Assembly (NCBI GenBank): GCA_021323865.1
Contig: JAJPKF010000015.1
Span: 1-64,000 of the forward strand
Source: Pseudomonadota bacterium
Lineage (GTDB): Bacteria; Chloroflexota; UBA5177; JAJPKF01
Reading direction: 5' to 3'
Length of the DNA: 64,000 nt
Shown here: positions 43,267 to 53,035 of the stretch, piece after piece
Numbering within the stretch: position 1 is the stretch's first letter
Layout: each line of letters starts with the position of its first letter
Program-made: the position numbers and the translations under genes
Notes under the pieces: generated by a model
What the model was told of the DNA's origin: nothing
The model's database searches: none
The model's input: the letters and a program-made list of their open reading frames with translations, nothing else

Positions 43267-43579
43267 GCTATGGGGGCCTCCTGCCGTGGTGTGTTGGGGT
43301 TTCATCCCCTGCTCTTTCAGCATGATGAGGCGCTATGACGCCCCCGTGATGGGCGTGTGACGATTTGATGACGCGGCTGGTAAGCCCGGCGCCCAGAATC
43401 GGTCTGCCCACACTCCGACTGGCGTGCAGGTGGGGATGTCGGGTCACTGTGGATAGGACGTCGCGAATTGACCCCTCACCCGCAACTACTTTGGCCGTGG
43501 CCAGCTGCCTTGCAAGGGGTTGCGCCAGACCTCACCGCAGTTCCAAGCTCCGATGAGCCGGCTCAGTGGCCACCTTGTT

Positions 43580-43810
43580 CTATCGTCTCCGTACGATCTG
43601 CCGGCAACCGAGAATAAGCGCAACGATGCCGCCCATAACGAACACCCCGGTCGAGAGCACGCCGCCTGCCATCCCCAGTGGGACCGTATATGGGCCGAGG
43701 TCTTTCACGACGAACGTGGACAGCCAGTCGAAGTGATGTGTCAACAGCCAAACATCAAGGACCAAGACCAAGGCGAGCCATCCGATCGCCCCGAAGACGC
43801 CGGCTTTCAT
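43580..43810 (-). CDS. Small two-helix membrane protein
   Basis: The 76-residue product has two hydrophobic helices (AIGWLALVLVLDVWLL, and MAGGVLSTGVFVMGGIVALILGC). A short loop with an FVVKDLGPYTVP segment joins them, and the end is basic (RQIVRRR), suggesting a cytoplasmic C-terminus. GGAGGGCG precedes the ATG at 43810. It is a single gene of unknown function. Confidence 0.6.
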   Translation of the reverse strand: MKAGVFGAIGWLALVLVLDVWLLTHHFDWLSTFVVKDLGPYTVPLGMAGGVLSTGVFVMGGIVALILGCRQIVRRR

Positions 43811-43978
43811 TTACGCCCTCCGGAAGGACGCGGTGAGTGAGGTTGGATGATCACGCGTGGGGAGGGTCGCGCATTGGAAGCAATGATCTCCATAATGCCC
43901 CGGCTACGGGTCGCCGAGAGTGTGTGGGCATCGCGGTGCGCTAAGTTGGTCCCAGCATACCGCAAGGGCGACCTGGCC

Positions 43979-46636
43979 TCAGTGCAGCGGCCGGAACGAG
44001 TGAGATTGGACCCACGGCCCAGACCCCACCGGCGTGATCGCGCAAATACGGAAGCGATACCGACGGCCCGGGAGCAGCCCGGGAATCACGGCCAGGCCCT
44101 TTCCGCCTCCGTTGGAAAGCACCAGCTGGCTCAGCCCCTGAATGGCATAGGTGTGTCCCCGATTGTCCCGGATGCGGTAGGACAGGACGGGGGTGTGGCC
44201 GGCCCCAACGCCCCGATCGCGTGCCGGCGGATACCAGGACAGCGACAGCTCGTAGCGGCCGGAAAGGATGGCCGCCCATCGTGGTTTCCCCGGCACCCGG
44301 GGCTCGGCGGCACCGATCACGGTCACCGGGGAGGGGATGGAGGGGGTTGAGGCTCCGTCGGCGTTGACCGCCGTCACTGTGAAGGTGTAGCCTGCGCCGT
44401 TGCGAAGACCACCGACGACGGCGTAGCCGGTGCGGTCGAGGCGGGCGGCACTGATGTGGACATGCCGCTCGCCGTTTGCCACGCAGCGGAGACGAGGCAG
44501 CCCGTCGTGCGCCCGACAGGCGGTGACGGTATAGCCGGTGACCGCCGAGCTGCCCTGGGCGTAGCTCGGCCCCCAGGTGACCCAGGCGCGGTGATGGAAC
44601 GCGTACAGCACCTGCACATGTTGGGGCGCGTTGGGGACGGCCAGTCCATAGGGGCGCCAGCGGAGGATGGAGCGGAAGGGGGGCCGGATGCCGGCGGCGT
44701 CCACGATGGCCGCGGGGGCCTGTGCAGGCCCGGAGATGATGGTGTTCCCAGAGGCCTTGAGATGCCGGGCAGGGTAATTTGGGTAGCCCTGCTGCCAGTA
44801 ATTGTCGATCACCCGCTGCGGATCGTAGCGGGTCGGGTTTCGGTCGCCCGGGTGGTCGCGGTAGTCATAGTGATTGCCGCTCCAGTCGTAGATGTTGTCG
44901 TACAGCACGTTGTGGTCGTAGGTGACGTAGGTGGCGCCATTGTCCGAGTGCAGGGCCTCGCCCCACTGCAGCAATCCGTGGATGACATTGCCCGTGACCC
45001 GCTGTCCGCCGGCCATGGAGGGGCCGGTGATGCCCTGCGTGTAGATCGCGCCACCGTCGGCCAGGGTCTGCAGAAAGTCGGTGATGAGGTTGCCGGCGAT
45101 CACGTTGCCGTGGCTGTCGTTGGCCACGGGCGGCCGGCGCACCTTGTCCGGCCATCCACCCCAACCGGCCGATATTCCCGCGTAGGGAATGTCGTCAATC
45201 TGGTTGTGGGCTATCCGTGAATCGGACGCGTATCCCATGAGAATGGCCACGCCGCCGTGGTATTCGACCGGGAAGCCGAAGAGATGGTTGTCGAGGATAC
45301 GGATGTTCGAGGTCCGCGGGGCGCCGGTGGCCTCGGGCCGGTCCACGCCGCCCACCTCGACACCGTTGCCCGAGATGTCCGTGAAGACGCAGGCCTGGAC
45401 CGTGTCTCGCTGGGAGCCGGCGCCGAGATCCAGGGCGGCCGCACCAAGATGCACGAAGCGGTCCCCGAGGAAACGGATGTCGTGGTCGAAGCTCAGCTCC
45501 ACGTTGCCCGGCTCCTTGGTCCAGGCGCCGAATGGACAGGTACCCTGCCCGTGCCGGGCGAGGTGGCAGAGGCCTTGGCGCGCGTACCCCTGCCGGCCGG
45601 TGATGGTGTAGTTCGCCTGGATCTCGGAAAAGCCCGTCGTGGTCCCCGGCTGCAGCCAGGTGGCGAAGGACAGCTGGAGGTGGGAGAAGACCAGGTTGTG
45701 AACGGGACGGCCGGATGAGCCGGCCACCCGGATCAGCGTCTGCAGGACCGGTGCCTCCACGTCGGCCCGTCGCATGTCCTGGCCACGTCGGGGAATGTAG
45801 TAGAGCCGGTGGGTGTGGCCATCCAGGAAGAACTGCCCGGCGTGATCCATCAGCTCGTAGGCGTTCTGGATGGCTGTGGGCAGCTCGAGGGTGCCATAGC
45901 CGACGTGATTGTTGCCGCGCCGGGTGGAGTTGTTCCAGCAGGGCTGGACCATGTGGATGGCACGCCCCTGCATGAAGCCGACGCGGCAGAAGGGCTCGCT
46001 CATCTGCCCCAGCTGCGCGCTGTAGACCATCTCCAGCTGTTCGGGATCGCGCCAACGGGCCATGACCGGCGACGAGGCCAAGTAGCCCCAGGGGGTGCGG
46101 GAAAGGTGCACCGGCGGGGAGCCCGACGCCAGGACAGCACGGACACCATCGACGTAGAGCTGCCGGGTGCGGAGCCACCCAGGGACCGCCGCCACCCAGA
46201 GATTCCGAGCGGGACCGGAGCGGCGCCAACCGGTGATACGCCTGGCGCCGCTGAGGGCCACGTACGCGTGGGGAGCGGCCTGCCACACCACGTCATGACC
46301 ATTGCCGCCCGAATCGGCCGGGCCGAAGGTCAGTGGGCGGGTGAGGCGGTAGGTTCCTGCCTCCAAGATGACCATGATGTCCGCGGGGGGATGAGCGTCG
46401 ATCCTCCGCACGGCCCGCTGGGCTCGCTGCAGCGTACGGAAGGGGGCCGAAGCGGCCCCGGTACCCCGATCGCTGCCGGAGGGCGAGACATAGAAGGTCA
46501 CGCCTGCCGGCGGACCGGCGAGCGCGCCCCTCGGAACGCCGACCAAAGGCAGCAGCAGGGCAGCCGCCGACACCACCACGCCCGCGAGTCTCACGCGCGC
46601 CCCGCTTGGTGAGCTCCTACGGGGCGGACTCAGCAC
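43979..46636 (-). CDS. Large secreted right-handed beta-helix protein with C-terminal FN3 domains
   Basis: The 885-residue product opens with a signal peptide (VRLAGVVVSAAALLLPLVGV) and then FYVSPSGSDRGTGAASAPFRTLQRAQRAVR, the entry segment of parallel beta-helix polysaccharide-active proteins. Repeated helix rungs follow (NIRILDNHLFGFPVEYHGGVAILMGY, SRIAHNQIDDIPYAGISAG, GNVIAGNLITDF, QRVTGNVIHGLL, NGATYVTYDHNVLYDN). From about residue 660 two fibronectin type III modules end the protein. The architecture suits a glycoside hydrolase or polysaccharide lyase acting on plant or microbial glycans; no catalytic residues can be assigned. GTG 46636 lacks a clear ribosome-binding site. Confidence 0.82.
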   Translation of the reverse strand: MLSPPRRSSPSGARVRLAGVVVSAAALLLPLVGVPRGALAGPPAGVTFYVSPSGSDRGTGAASAPFRTLQRAQRAVRRIDAHPPADIMVILEAGTYRLTRPLTFGPADSGGNGHDVVWQAAPHAYVALSGARRITGWRRSGPARNLWVAAVPGWLRTRQLYVDGVRAVLASGSPPVHLSRTPWGYLASSPVMARWRDPEQLEMVYSAQLGQMSEPFCRVGFMQGRAIHMVQPCWNNSTRRGNNHVGYGTLELPTAIQNAYELMDHAGQFFLDGHTHRLYYIPRRGQDMRRADVEAPVLQTLIRVAGSSGRPVHNLVFSHLQLSFATWLQPGTTTGFSEIQANYTITGRQGYARQGLCHLARHGQGTCPFGAWTKEPGNVELSFDHDIRFLGDRFVHLGAAALDLGAGSQRDTVQACVFTDISGNGVEVGGVDRPEATGAPRTSNIRILDNHLFGFPVEYHGGVAILMGYASDSRIAHNQIDDIPYAGISAGWGGWPDKVRRPPVANDSHGNVIAGNLITDFLQTLADGGAIYTQGITGPSMAGGQRVTGNVIHGLLQWGEALHSDNGATYVTYDHNVLYDNIYDWSGNHYDYRDHPGDRNPTRYDPQRVIDNYWQQGYPNYPARHLKASGNTIISGPAQAPAAIVDAAGIRPPFRSILRWRPYGLAVPNAPQHVQVLYAFHHRAWVTWGPSYAQGSSAVTGYTVTACRAHDGLPRLRCVANGERHVHISAARLDRTGYAVVGGLRNGAGYTFTVTAVNADGASTPSIPSPVTVIGAAEPRVPGKPRWAAILSGRYELSLSWYPPARDRGVGAGHTPVLSYRIRDNRGHTYAIQGLSQLVLSNGGGKGLAVIPGLLPGRRYRFRICAITPVGSGPWVQSHSFRPLH

Positions 46637-46661
46637 GTTGGAATGGGAGCTGGCGAGCCTC

Positions 46662-48551
46662 CTACCAACTGGTCAGTCGAGGGGTGTAGGCGCTCCAGGA
46701 GCGCCCGCTATCGGCGGTCTGCAGAATGCCGGACCGGCCTGACGCCAGCACGAACCCCCGGCCCGGGCTCACGAAATCGAAGCTGCCCCGGAAGGCGACG
46801 ATGATGCCCAGCGTGGCCCAGTGGGAGCCGCCGTCGGAGGTGCCATAGACGGTGTGGTCGAAAACCACCCATCCATCGGCGGCGTTGAGGAAGCCCGCCG
46901 TCACGGCCTTGCCGCGGCAGCCGTTCAGGAGAGACCCATGTGTCCAGCTGCTGCCGCCGTCATGGGTTCGGTAGACCGTCACGGCGCACGCGCCGCCGGC
47001 TCCCGGGTTGTTCATGGTCACGGGGATGGCTGCCAGGGCCGTCCCGGTGAACCCGGCCGCGCCGACGGTGAGAAAGGCTTTCTCGAACCCGTGCGGAGCG
47101 CTCACGGCCACGTGCGACCAGGTGCGTCCGCCATCGTTGGTGACGGCCGGAAAGGTGGAAAAGCCGGCCGTGCCCGCGGGCGCCGAAGAACGAGAGGCGT
47201 AGCTGTAGCCATACCCCCGCGTGCGCGCGGCGAAGCCGAGCACTACGTCCACCAAGGTGGTGGATGTGACGGGCGCCCAGTGACGGCCCGAATCGTGGGT
47301 GGAGAAGAGATCATAGCTGCTGGGCGCTCCCCCGCTCGTGCTCTCCGCCGTCATCCAGCCAGTCGTGGGACCGACGAAATCCAGCGAGAGCGAAGTCGGC
47401 GCCACACCCGCGTCCACGGAGGTCGATTGCCAGGTGCGCCCGGCGTTGGAGGTGCTGAAGACGGTGATGTGGGAGCCAGCGGTGGCGCAGGAGGCGGCCA
47501 GCCAGGCTCGTTTTGGGCCGGTGGCAAAGATAGCCGAGGCGCCCTGCGGCTTGGTCGCTCCCGCGAGACCGAAGCAGGCCGATAGCGAGGAGTGGGCCAG
47601 GCCGGACGGATTGACGGCACTCCAGGTGTGTCCACCGTCGGTGGTCCGGGTGATTCCCCAGCTGGAGGAAAGCGCCCAGCCCGTGGATGGCCCCACCATC
47701 ATGAGGCGGTTCAGCGTGGGGCCGAACGCGCTCTGGGCCAGGGCGGCCAGGTAGTGGTTACGGATCTGATCCTTGCCGACCGCGTGGCTGTAAACGGCAA
47801 CCGCGGCGATGGCGCCATCGAAGTAGCCACCGGGGTCACTGCCATCGCGGCCAATGGCGATGCCGTCGGAGCCGGAGTAGTAGGTGCCGGCGCCCTGGGT
47901 CTTTCGGCTCTGCACCAATGAGCCGTCCAGGTACAGCTTCAGCTCGCCGGTGTGGCGGGTGGGGGAGTGCGCCTGATAGCTGGCGACCACATAGTGCCAC
48001 GCGCCGTCGAGGTAACCCGAGGGCCCGGATACGGCTGTGGCGTTGCCGTTGGGCGTGAACATATCCACGCTGACGTCGCCATGCCGGTTGATCTGCAGGT
48101 CCTGGCCGTAGTGCCGGTTGCGATAGATCACATTACAGGCGCAGAAGCTGGAGGACGGCACGGTGGCGGAACGGAACCAGGCCTCGATGGTCCAGGACTG
48201 CGGGAAGAGATTGCGCGGTGTCCCCAGGCTGATGTATCCGGAGGAGCCGTCGAATCGATAGCCGCCGCCCGTGGGGCTCGGGTCGGAGTGCAGTGGTCCG
48301 GCGCCGCCCTTGACGGCCCCGGGATCACGCCCGAAGACGTCTCGCGCCACCGAGCCATGCTTTTCACGGAGCGGCCAGTATGCGACCGGCTTGGAGCCGA
48401 GCACCCGAGCGTCGTACTGGTTCCCGCTGCTGGACTCCGGCCGGTGGGCAGAGCCGCGAGCGGCTGCTCCCGCGGAGGTGGCCTGCACCGCAAGCAGCGC
48501 GGCGAACATGGCCGCCGTCACGATTGCCGTTCTGTTATTCCATCGGATCAT
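46662..48551 (-). CDS. Secreted LamG-domain protein with BNR-type propeller
   Basis: ATG 48551 follows GAGGAAAACAG. The 629-residue product has a signal peptide (IVTAAMFAALLAVQATSAGA). A LamG/concanavalin-like jelly roll comes next (YDARVLGSKPVAYWPLREKH, SWTIEAWFRSAT, GAWHYVVASYQ, GELKLYLDGSLV, YFDGAIAAVAVYSHAV, about residues 45-260). A BNR-repeat propeller follows, with Asp boxes TTDGGHTW, TSNAGRTW, THDSGRHW, NDGGRTW, THDGGSSW, TSDGGSHW and TADSGRSW. It likely binds glycans or other surface polymers. It follows the beta-helix gene on the same strand with 25 bases between them, so the two may be co-transcribed with this gene first. Confidence 0.85.
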   Translation of the reverse strand: MIRWNNRTAIVTAAMFAALLAVQATSAGAAARGSAHRPESSSGNQYDARVLGSKPVAYWPLREKHGSVARDVFGRDPGAVKGGAGPLHSDPSPTGGGYRFDGSSGYISLGTPRNLFPQSWTIEAWFRSATVPSSSFCACNVIYRNRHYGQDLQINRHGDVSVDMFTPNGNATAVSGPSGYLDGAWHYVVASYQAHSPTRHTGELKLYLDGSLVQSRKTQGAGTYYSGSDGIAIGRDGSDPGGYFDGAIAAVAVYSHAVGKDQIRNHYLAALAQSAFGPTLNRLMMVGPSTGWALSSSWGITRTTDGGHTWSAVNPSGLAHSSLSACFGLAGATKPQGASAIFATGPKRAWLAASCATAGSHITVFSTSNAGRTWQSTSVDAGVAPTSLSLDFVGPTTGWMTAESTSGGAPSSYDLFSTHDSGRHWAPVTSTTLVDVVLGFAARTRGYGYSYASRSSAPAGTAGFSTFPAVTNDGGRTWSHVAVSAPHGFEKAFLTVGAAGFTGTALAAIPVTMNNPGAGGACAVTVYRTHDGGSSWTHGSLLNGCRGKAVTAGFLNAADGWVVFDHTVYGTSDGGSHWATLGIIVAFRGSFDFVSPGRGFVLASGRSGILQTADSGRSWSAYTPRLTSW

Positions 48552-48831
48552 CTGTTTTCCTCGATTCCGTCGGCCCATGGGGCCCAAAAGGTGCGCATGT
48601 CCATGGTACGCGCTGGCGATGTCAATAACAAACAGGCATGGGCCGCCAGCGAAGCGGGCGAGAGACTAGCAGGTTACGTTGCGGAGCCGGTTATGAGGTG
48701 ATTACGATCCTCTTGCGGCTCCCAGGATTGATGTCTCCCGCGCGTTCAGCTGTTGGGGACGATCGAGATTAGGAAGACGCCGGTGGCACACGGCCCACGC
48801 GCTGCCTTTGGACAGACTCGTATCGGCAGGC

Positions 48832-50133
48832 TCAGTACCCCGGCGGCTGACCCGAGCCCGGCGGCGGACAGGTGTGGATCTTCTCCAGCACGGGCGCCAG
48901 CGGCTTCTGATTGGTGTCCAGCATGTCGCCGATGCTGTTGACCGAGCGGCGGAAGTGCATGAGCTGGGGCAGCTTGAACTGGTCTTCGATGTAACGCATC
49001 ACCGAGCGGAAGTCGAGCTTGCGATGGTAGATCAGGTGCGCGCGCGTGTACGGCGAGATCACGATCGTGGGAACGCGCGGGCCAAGGCTGAACGGCTGGC
49101 GCACCGGCGGCGCCACGTGATCGTAGAAGCCGCCGAAGTCGTCCCAGGTCAGGACGATCACGGTGCTCTCCCACAGGGGTGAACGCATGATCTCGTTGAC
49201 CTTGTTCACCGTCCAGTTTTCGCCCAGGCACTCGCTCTCGGGCGGGTGCTCGCTGAACGCCAGGTCGGAGCTGAGCCAGGAGATGGCGGGCAGGGATCCA
49301 CTGCTCACGTCTCGGTCGAACTGGCTGGGGCGGACAACATTGGTGGCCCACTGGGCGGAGTTGCGGATGTGTCGGATGGCGTCGAAGGTCGACCAGATGT
49401 AGCCGAATTTGTGGGGCCCGGGAGCATAGTACTTCCAGGAAACGCCGGCGGCATTGGCTTCGTCGGCCAGCGTCTTGGCGTTGAGGCAGGGAAAACCGGC
49501 GTGGTACTTCCCCTTCTGATAGACCCACATCGTGGTGCCCTTGGGCGCGTCGCAGCCCCACACCAGTCGCAGATGCGGCGGCGTGGAAACGCCCAGGGTG
49601 TTCTTGGCCTGTCCCGCGATGAGCGCCAGATGGTTCGGAAAGCTGCTGGACATCACGGTCGAGAAGAAATGATCGGCCAACGCGAAGCGGGAGGCATAGT
49701 CCCAATAGGAGGGAATCTGCTTCTTGACGTACTGGGAGTCGGCCATGTCCAGCTTGTTCTGAACCGCGCCGGGCTCCTTGTAGAAGTCGTCCATCTTGCC
49801 GCCGTCCACGGCCATCTGAGCCGCCCAGCTGTCGTGCCGGATGTCGTTGGTCAGACTGTCCGGCGCGATGGTCATCTTCACCATGGCGCCGCCGGCGTCG
49901 GCCATAGTGGTGCCGTCGGCCCCCGGGAACCGGCCGAAGAGGTTGTCGAAGCTGTGGTTCTCACGGACGATGATGACCACGTGCTTGATGGGACTGCAGG
50001 GGGCCGAGCAGGTGGACGCGGCGGCTATCCCGGACGGGTGGCCGCTCCAGGCCCCTCCAACCAGGAGGCTGCCGGCCAGAGCCATGACCACGGCCACCGC
50101 GGCGAGCGGCGTTCTGGACCTGCAGACGTCCAC
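48832..50133 (-). CDS. Exported phosphoesterase (phospholipase C / acid phosphatase family)
   Basis: This is a 433-residue secreted enzyme with signal peptide ([20 protein letters not shown]). Family landmarks are [23 protein letters not shown] (metal and catalytic segment, about residues 49-71), [37 protein letters not shown] (second metal-binding segment, about 310-330) and [13 protein letters not shown]. These enzymes hydrolyse phospholipids or phosphomonoesters and are used to scavenge phosphate. GTG 50133 follows AGAGGAG. It is transcribed on its own, separated from hslU by 55 bases. Confidence 0.88.
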   Translation of the reverse strand: MDVCRSRTPLAAVAVVMALAGSLLVGGAWSGHPSGIAAASTCSAPCSPIKHVVIIVRENHSFDNLFGRFPGADGTTMADAGGAMVKMTIAPDSLTNDIRHDSWAAQMAVDGGKMDDFYKEPGAVQNKLDMADSQYVKKQIPSYWDYASRFALADHFFSTVMSSSFPNHLALIAGQAKNTLGVSTPPHLRLVWGCDAPKGTTMWVYQKGKYHAGFPCLNAKTLADEANAAGVSWKYYAPGPHKFGYIWSTFDAIRHIRNSAQWATNVVRPSQFDRDVSSGSLPAISWLSSDLAFSEHPPESECLGENWTVNKVNEIMRSPLWESTVIVLTWDDFGGFYDHVAPPVRQPFSLGPRVPTIVISPYTRAHLIYHRKLDFRSVMRYIEDQFKLPQLMHFRRSVNSIGDMLDTNQKPLAPVLEKIHTCPPPGSGQPPGY

Positions 50134-50188
50134 GGGGCGGCTCCTCTGGGTTCTCTCCCCTGCTGTGGCTCAGTCTACGCCAGGATGA

Positions 50189-51541
50189 CTATAGGATGAA
50201 ACGGCTTCGGTCGGATGATCCGCCCACCCCGCGCATCCTCGACTCGACGTAGGCCGCGTCGACAGAGACGGTCTCGCCACGGCGCTCCGACGCCTCGAAG
50301 CTGACGTCCTCGAGCACCTTCTCCATGACGCCAAATAGGCGCCGCGCACCAAGATTCTCGGTTTCCTCGTTGAGGCGCCGGGCGGTTCGGGCCACCGCGC
50401 GAATGCCGTCCTCGGTGAACTCCAGCTTCACTCCCTCGGTTTCCAGGAGGGCGGAATACTGGCGAACAAGCGCATTTTCCGGCTCGGTCAGGATGCGCGC
50501 GAAGTCCTCCTCGTCGAGCCCCGCGAACTCCACGCGCAAAGGGAAGCGACCCTGCAGCTCGGGCAGGAGATCGGCCGGACGGGAGCGAGTGAACGCGCCG
50601 GCGCCGACAAAAAGTATGTGATCGGTCTTCACGGTCCCGTAGCGCGTGGCCACATGGGCACCCTCGACGATGGGCAGCAGATCGCGCTGCACGCCCTCCC
50701 CGGAAATGTCCGGACCGCTGTCGCCGCCGCGGCTGACCAGCTTGTCCATCTCGTCGATGAACACCACCCCCGACTCCTCGACGCGCTCGATCGCGTCGTC
50801 GACGACCTGGTCGAAGTCGATGAGCTTGTTAGCCTCCTCCTGAGCCAGGACGCGCCGGGCCTCCCGGACGGGCAGCTTGCGCGTCCGCTGACGGGAGGCG
50901 CTGAGGGTCTGCATCAGCTCCTGAAACTGCTCCGCCACCTCACCGCTGCCCATGCCGGAGACGAACTCCAGAACGTTGGAGAAGCCTTCCTCGTTCTCCA
51001 GCTCGATCTCGATGACCCGTTCCTCCAGCTCCCGGTTGCGGAGCGCCCGGGCGACCGCCGCCCGCTTGCGGCGCGTTCGCGTGCGCGCGCTGGGCTGAAC
51101 CTCGCCCACCTCACCCTGATCGGGCTGGGTCTTTAGGAGATAGGCGACCAGGCGCTCGTCGACGGCACGGTCCGCGGCCTCCTGGACCTGGGCCGTGCGC
51201 TCGGCATGGACCAAATTGACGGAGGCGTCGGCCAGATCGCGGATGATTGATTCCACGTCGTGGCCTACGTAGCCGACCTCGGTGAAGCGCGTCGCCTCGA
51301 CTTTGATGAAGGGCGCGTCCACCATGCGGGCCAGGCGGCGGACGATCGCGGTCTTGCCCACGCCCGTGGGCCCGATGAGGAGGATGTTCTTGGGCCCGAT
51401 CTCAGAGCGCATCGGCTCTTCGAGCTTGCGCCGCCGCTCGCGCTCCCGGAGGGCGAGGGCCAGGGCACGCTTGGCCCGATCCTGGCCGACTATGTATCGA
51501 TCCAGCTCGGCAACGGTCGCGGCGGGCGTGGTGTCGGGCAT
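50189..51541 (-). CDS. hslU: ATP-dependent protease ATPase subunit HslU (ClpY)
   Basis: This 450-residue AAA+ unfoldase forms hexamers that feed the HslV peptidase. ATG 51541 gives the family N-terminus (TVAELDRYIVGQDRAKRALALALR). Walker A is GPTGVGKTAIVRRLA (about 57-71), the pore loop lies in TRFTEVGYVGHDVESI, and the variable I-domain spans about residues 110-240. Walker B is VVFIDEMDKLVSR, and the arginine-finger region LPELQGRFPLRVEF is followed by the C-terminal ESRMRGVGGSSDRSRFIL tail that docks into HslV. It is the last gene of the topA operon; hslV ends 53 bases upstream. Confidence 0.95.
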   Translation of the reverse strand: MPDTTPAATVAELDRYIVGQDRAKRALALALRERERRRKLEEPMRSEIGPKNILLIGPTGVGKTAIVRRLARMVDAPFIKVEATRFTEVGYVGHDVESIIRDLADASVNLVHAERTAQVQEAADRAVDERLVAYLLKTQPDQGEVGEVQPSARTRTRRKRAAVARALRNRELEERVIEIELENEEGFSNVLEFVSGMGSGEVAEQFQELMQTLSASRQRTRKLPVREARRVLAQEEANKLIDFDQVVDDAIERVEESGVVFIDEMDKLVSRGGDSGPDISGEGVQRDLLPIVEGAHVATRYGTVKTDHILFVGAGAFTRSRPADLLPELQGRFPLRVEFAGLDEEDFARILTEPENALVRQYSALLETEGVKLEFTEDGIRAVARTARRLNEETENLGARRLFGVMEKVLEDVSFEASERRGETVSVDAAYVESRMRGVGGSSDRSRFIL

Positions 51542-51594
51542 GGGATCAGACCGGGCAGGCAATTGTGAACGCGGCGGGCGAGTGGGTGGCGGGC

Positions 51595-52146
51595 TCAGTC
51601 CCGCTGCTCCTCGACCGTCTCAAAGACGATTTCATGGTTAGTATAAATGCACAGCGAGGCGGCAATTTCCATCGCCTTGCGAGCAATTTCCGGGGCGCCC
51701 AGCTTGGTGTGGCGGACCAGCGCCAGGGCAGCGGCCTGGGCGTAGGGTCCGCCCGAACCAATGGCGGCCACGTCCTCGTCGGGCTCGATGACCTCGCCAT
51801 CGCCCGAGACAATCAGCATCATGGAGCCGTCGGCCACCAGGAGCTGCGCGTCGAGCCTCCGTAGATAGCGGTCCGTGCGCCACTCCTTCGCCAGGTCGAT
51901 GGCCGATCGTTGCAGGCGGCCCGAGTTGCGCTCGAGCTGGTTCTCGAGTCGATCGAGGAGGGCAAGACCGTCGGCGGCGGCGCCCGCGAACCCGGCCAGC
52001 ACCCGCCCCTGCTGGATCGCCCGCAGCTTGCGGGCGCGGTGTTTCATGACCACGTCGCCCATGGTCACCTGGCCGTCGGCGGCCATGGCAGTGCGGCCAT
52101 TCCGGCGGACGGCGAGGATGGTGGTGCCGTGGGCGCGCTCAGGCAT
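51595..52146 (-). CDS. hslV: ATP-dependent protease peptidase subunit HslV (ClpQ)
   Basis: This is a 183-residue N-terminal-nucleophile threonine peptidase that forms a double hexamer. The start MPERAHG precedes TTILAVRRNGRTAMAADGQV. Removal of about seven residues would expose the catalytic Thr. The GDVVMKHRARKLR, VLAGFAGAAADGLALL and IGSGGPYAQAAA blocks match the family. The ATG overlaps the xerC stop by eight bases (ATGCCTGA), so translation is coupled. Confidence 0.95.
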   Translation of the reverse strand: MPERAHGTTILAVRRNGRTAMAADGQVTMGDVVMKHRARKLRAIQQGRVLAGFAGAAADGLALLDRLENQLERNSGRLQRSAIDLAKEWRTDRYLRRLDAQLLVADGSMMLIVSGDGEVIEPDEDVAAIGSGGPYAQAAALALVRHTKLGAPEIARKAMEIAASLCIYTNHEIVFETVEEQRD

Positions 52147-53029
52147 TGGGATGGGCCAGCGTATAGACGTCGCGAAGGTGGCCCTCGGAGATGTGCGTGT
52201 AGATCTGCGTGGTCTGCAGACTGGCATGCCCGAGCAGCTCCTGCACCACACGGAGATCCGCCCCACCCTCGAGAAGGTGACTGGCGAAGGTATGTCTGAG
52301 CGTGTGGGGCGTGACCCGCTTCTCCAGATCGGCGCGATCCAGATAGGAGGACAGCGCGACGTGGAACATGCGCACGCTCAGCGGCCGGCCAAGGCGGCTC
52401 AGGAACACGTGATCGCAGCCGGTCCGCCCGTTTCGCAGGAACGGCCGGCCCTCGTGGATATACTGCTCGAGCGTCACCATAGCACGCTCACCCAGCAGGA
52501 CGATCCGCTCCTTGTTTCCCTTTCCGCGGATGAGCGCGCTCGAGCCGTGCCAGTCCAGATCGGGTAGGCGCATGCCCATCAGCTCACTCACGCGTACACC
52601 GGTGGAGTAGAGGGTCTCCAGCAGGGCAAGGTCGCGAATGCCGGTCGGCGTGGTCACATCCGGCTGCGCGAGGAGTCGCTCCACTTCGTCGACGGTCAGG
52701 ACACCAGGCAGGTGCTTGACCTGTTTGGGCGGCTTGACCAGCAGGAAGGGGTTGCGGTCGAGCCGCTCGTTGAGCTGCAGGAAGCGGAAGAGCGCCCGCA
52801 CCGCGGCCAGCTTGCGGGCGATGCTGCTGGGCGCGTAGCCCTCGGCGTGCATCCAGGCCAGCCAGCGACGAACAAGGGTGCGGTCCAAGCCTTCCCAGGT
52901 CTCGACGCCCTGCCCGGCACACCAGGCGACCAGGTCGGTGAGATCGAGCCGGTACGCCACGCACGTGTTCTCCGCGGCACGGCGGCGTGTGCGCAGATAG
53001 GCGATGAAGTCGTCGAGGGCGCTGGTCAC
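52139..53029 (-). CDS. xerC: Tyrosine recombinase XerC/XerD type
   Basis: This 296-residue site-specific recombinase resolves chromosome dimers. An N-terminal SAM-like core-binding domain (about 1-85; FIAYLRTRRRAAENTCVAYRLDL) is followed by the catalytic domain. That domain carries Arg in TGVRVSELMGM (about 143), Lys in RGKGNKERIVLLG, His-x-x-Arg in HTLRHTFASHLL (about 245), His in LGHASLQTTQIYTH and the Tyr nucleophile of YTH. Position between topA and hslVU is the classic gram-positive order, where the gene is called xerC or codV. GTG 53029 is six bases from the topA stop. Confidence 0.93.
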   Translation of the reverse strand: MTSALDDFIAYLRTRRRAAENTCVAYRLDLTDLVAWCAGQGVETWEGLDRTLVRRWLAWMHAEGYAPSSIARKLAAVRALFRFLQLNERLDRNPFLLVKPPKQVKHLPGVLTVDEVERLLAQPDVTTPTGIRDLALLETLYSTGVRVSELMGMRLPDLDWHGSSALIRGKGNKERIVLLGERAMVTLEQYIHEGRPFLRNGRTGCDHVFLSRLGRPLSVRMFHVALSSYLDRADLEKRVTPHTLRHTFASHLLEGGADLRVVQELLGHASLQTTQIYTHISEGHLRDVYTLAHPNA

Positions 53030-53035
53030 GAAGGG

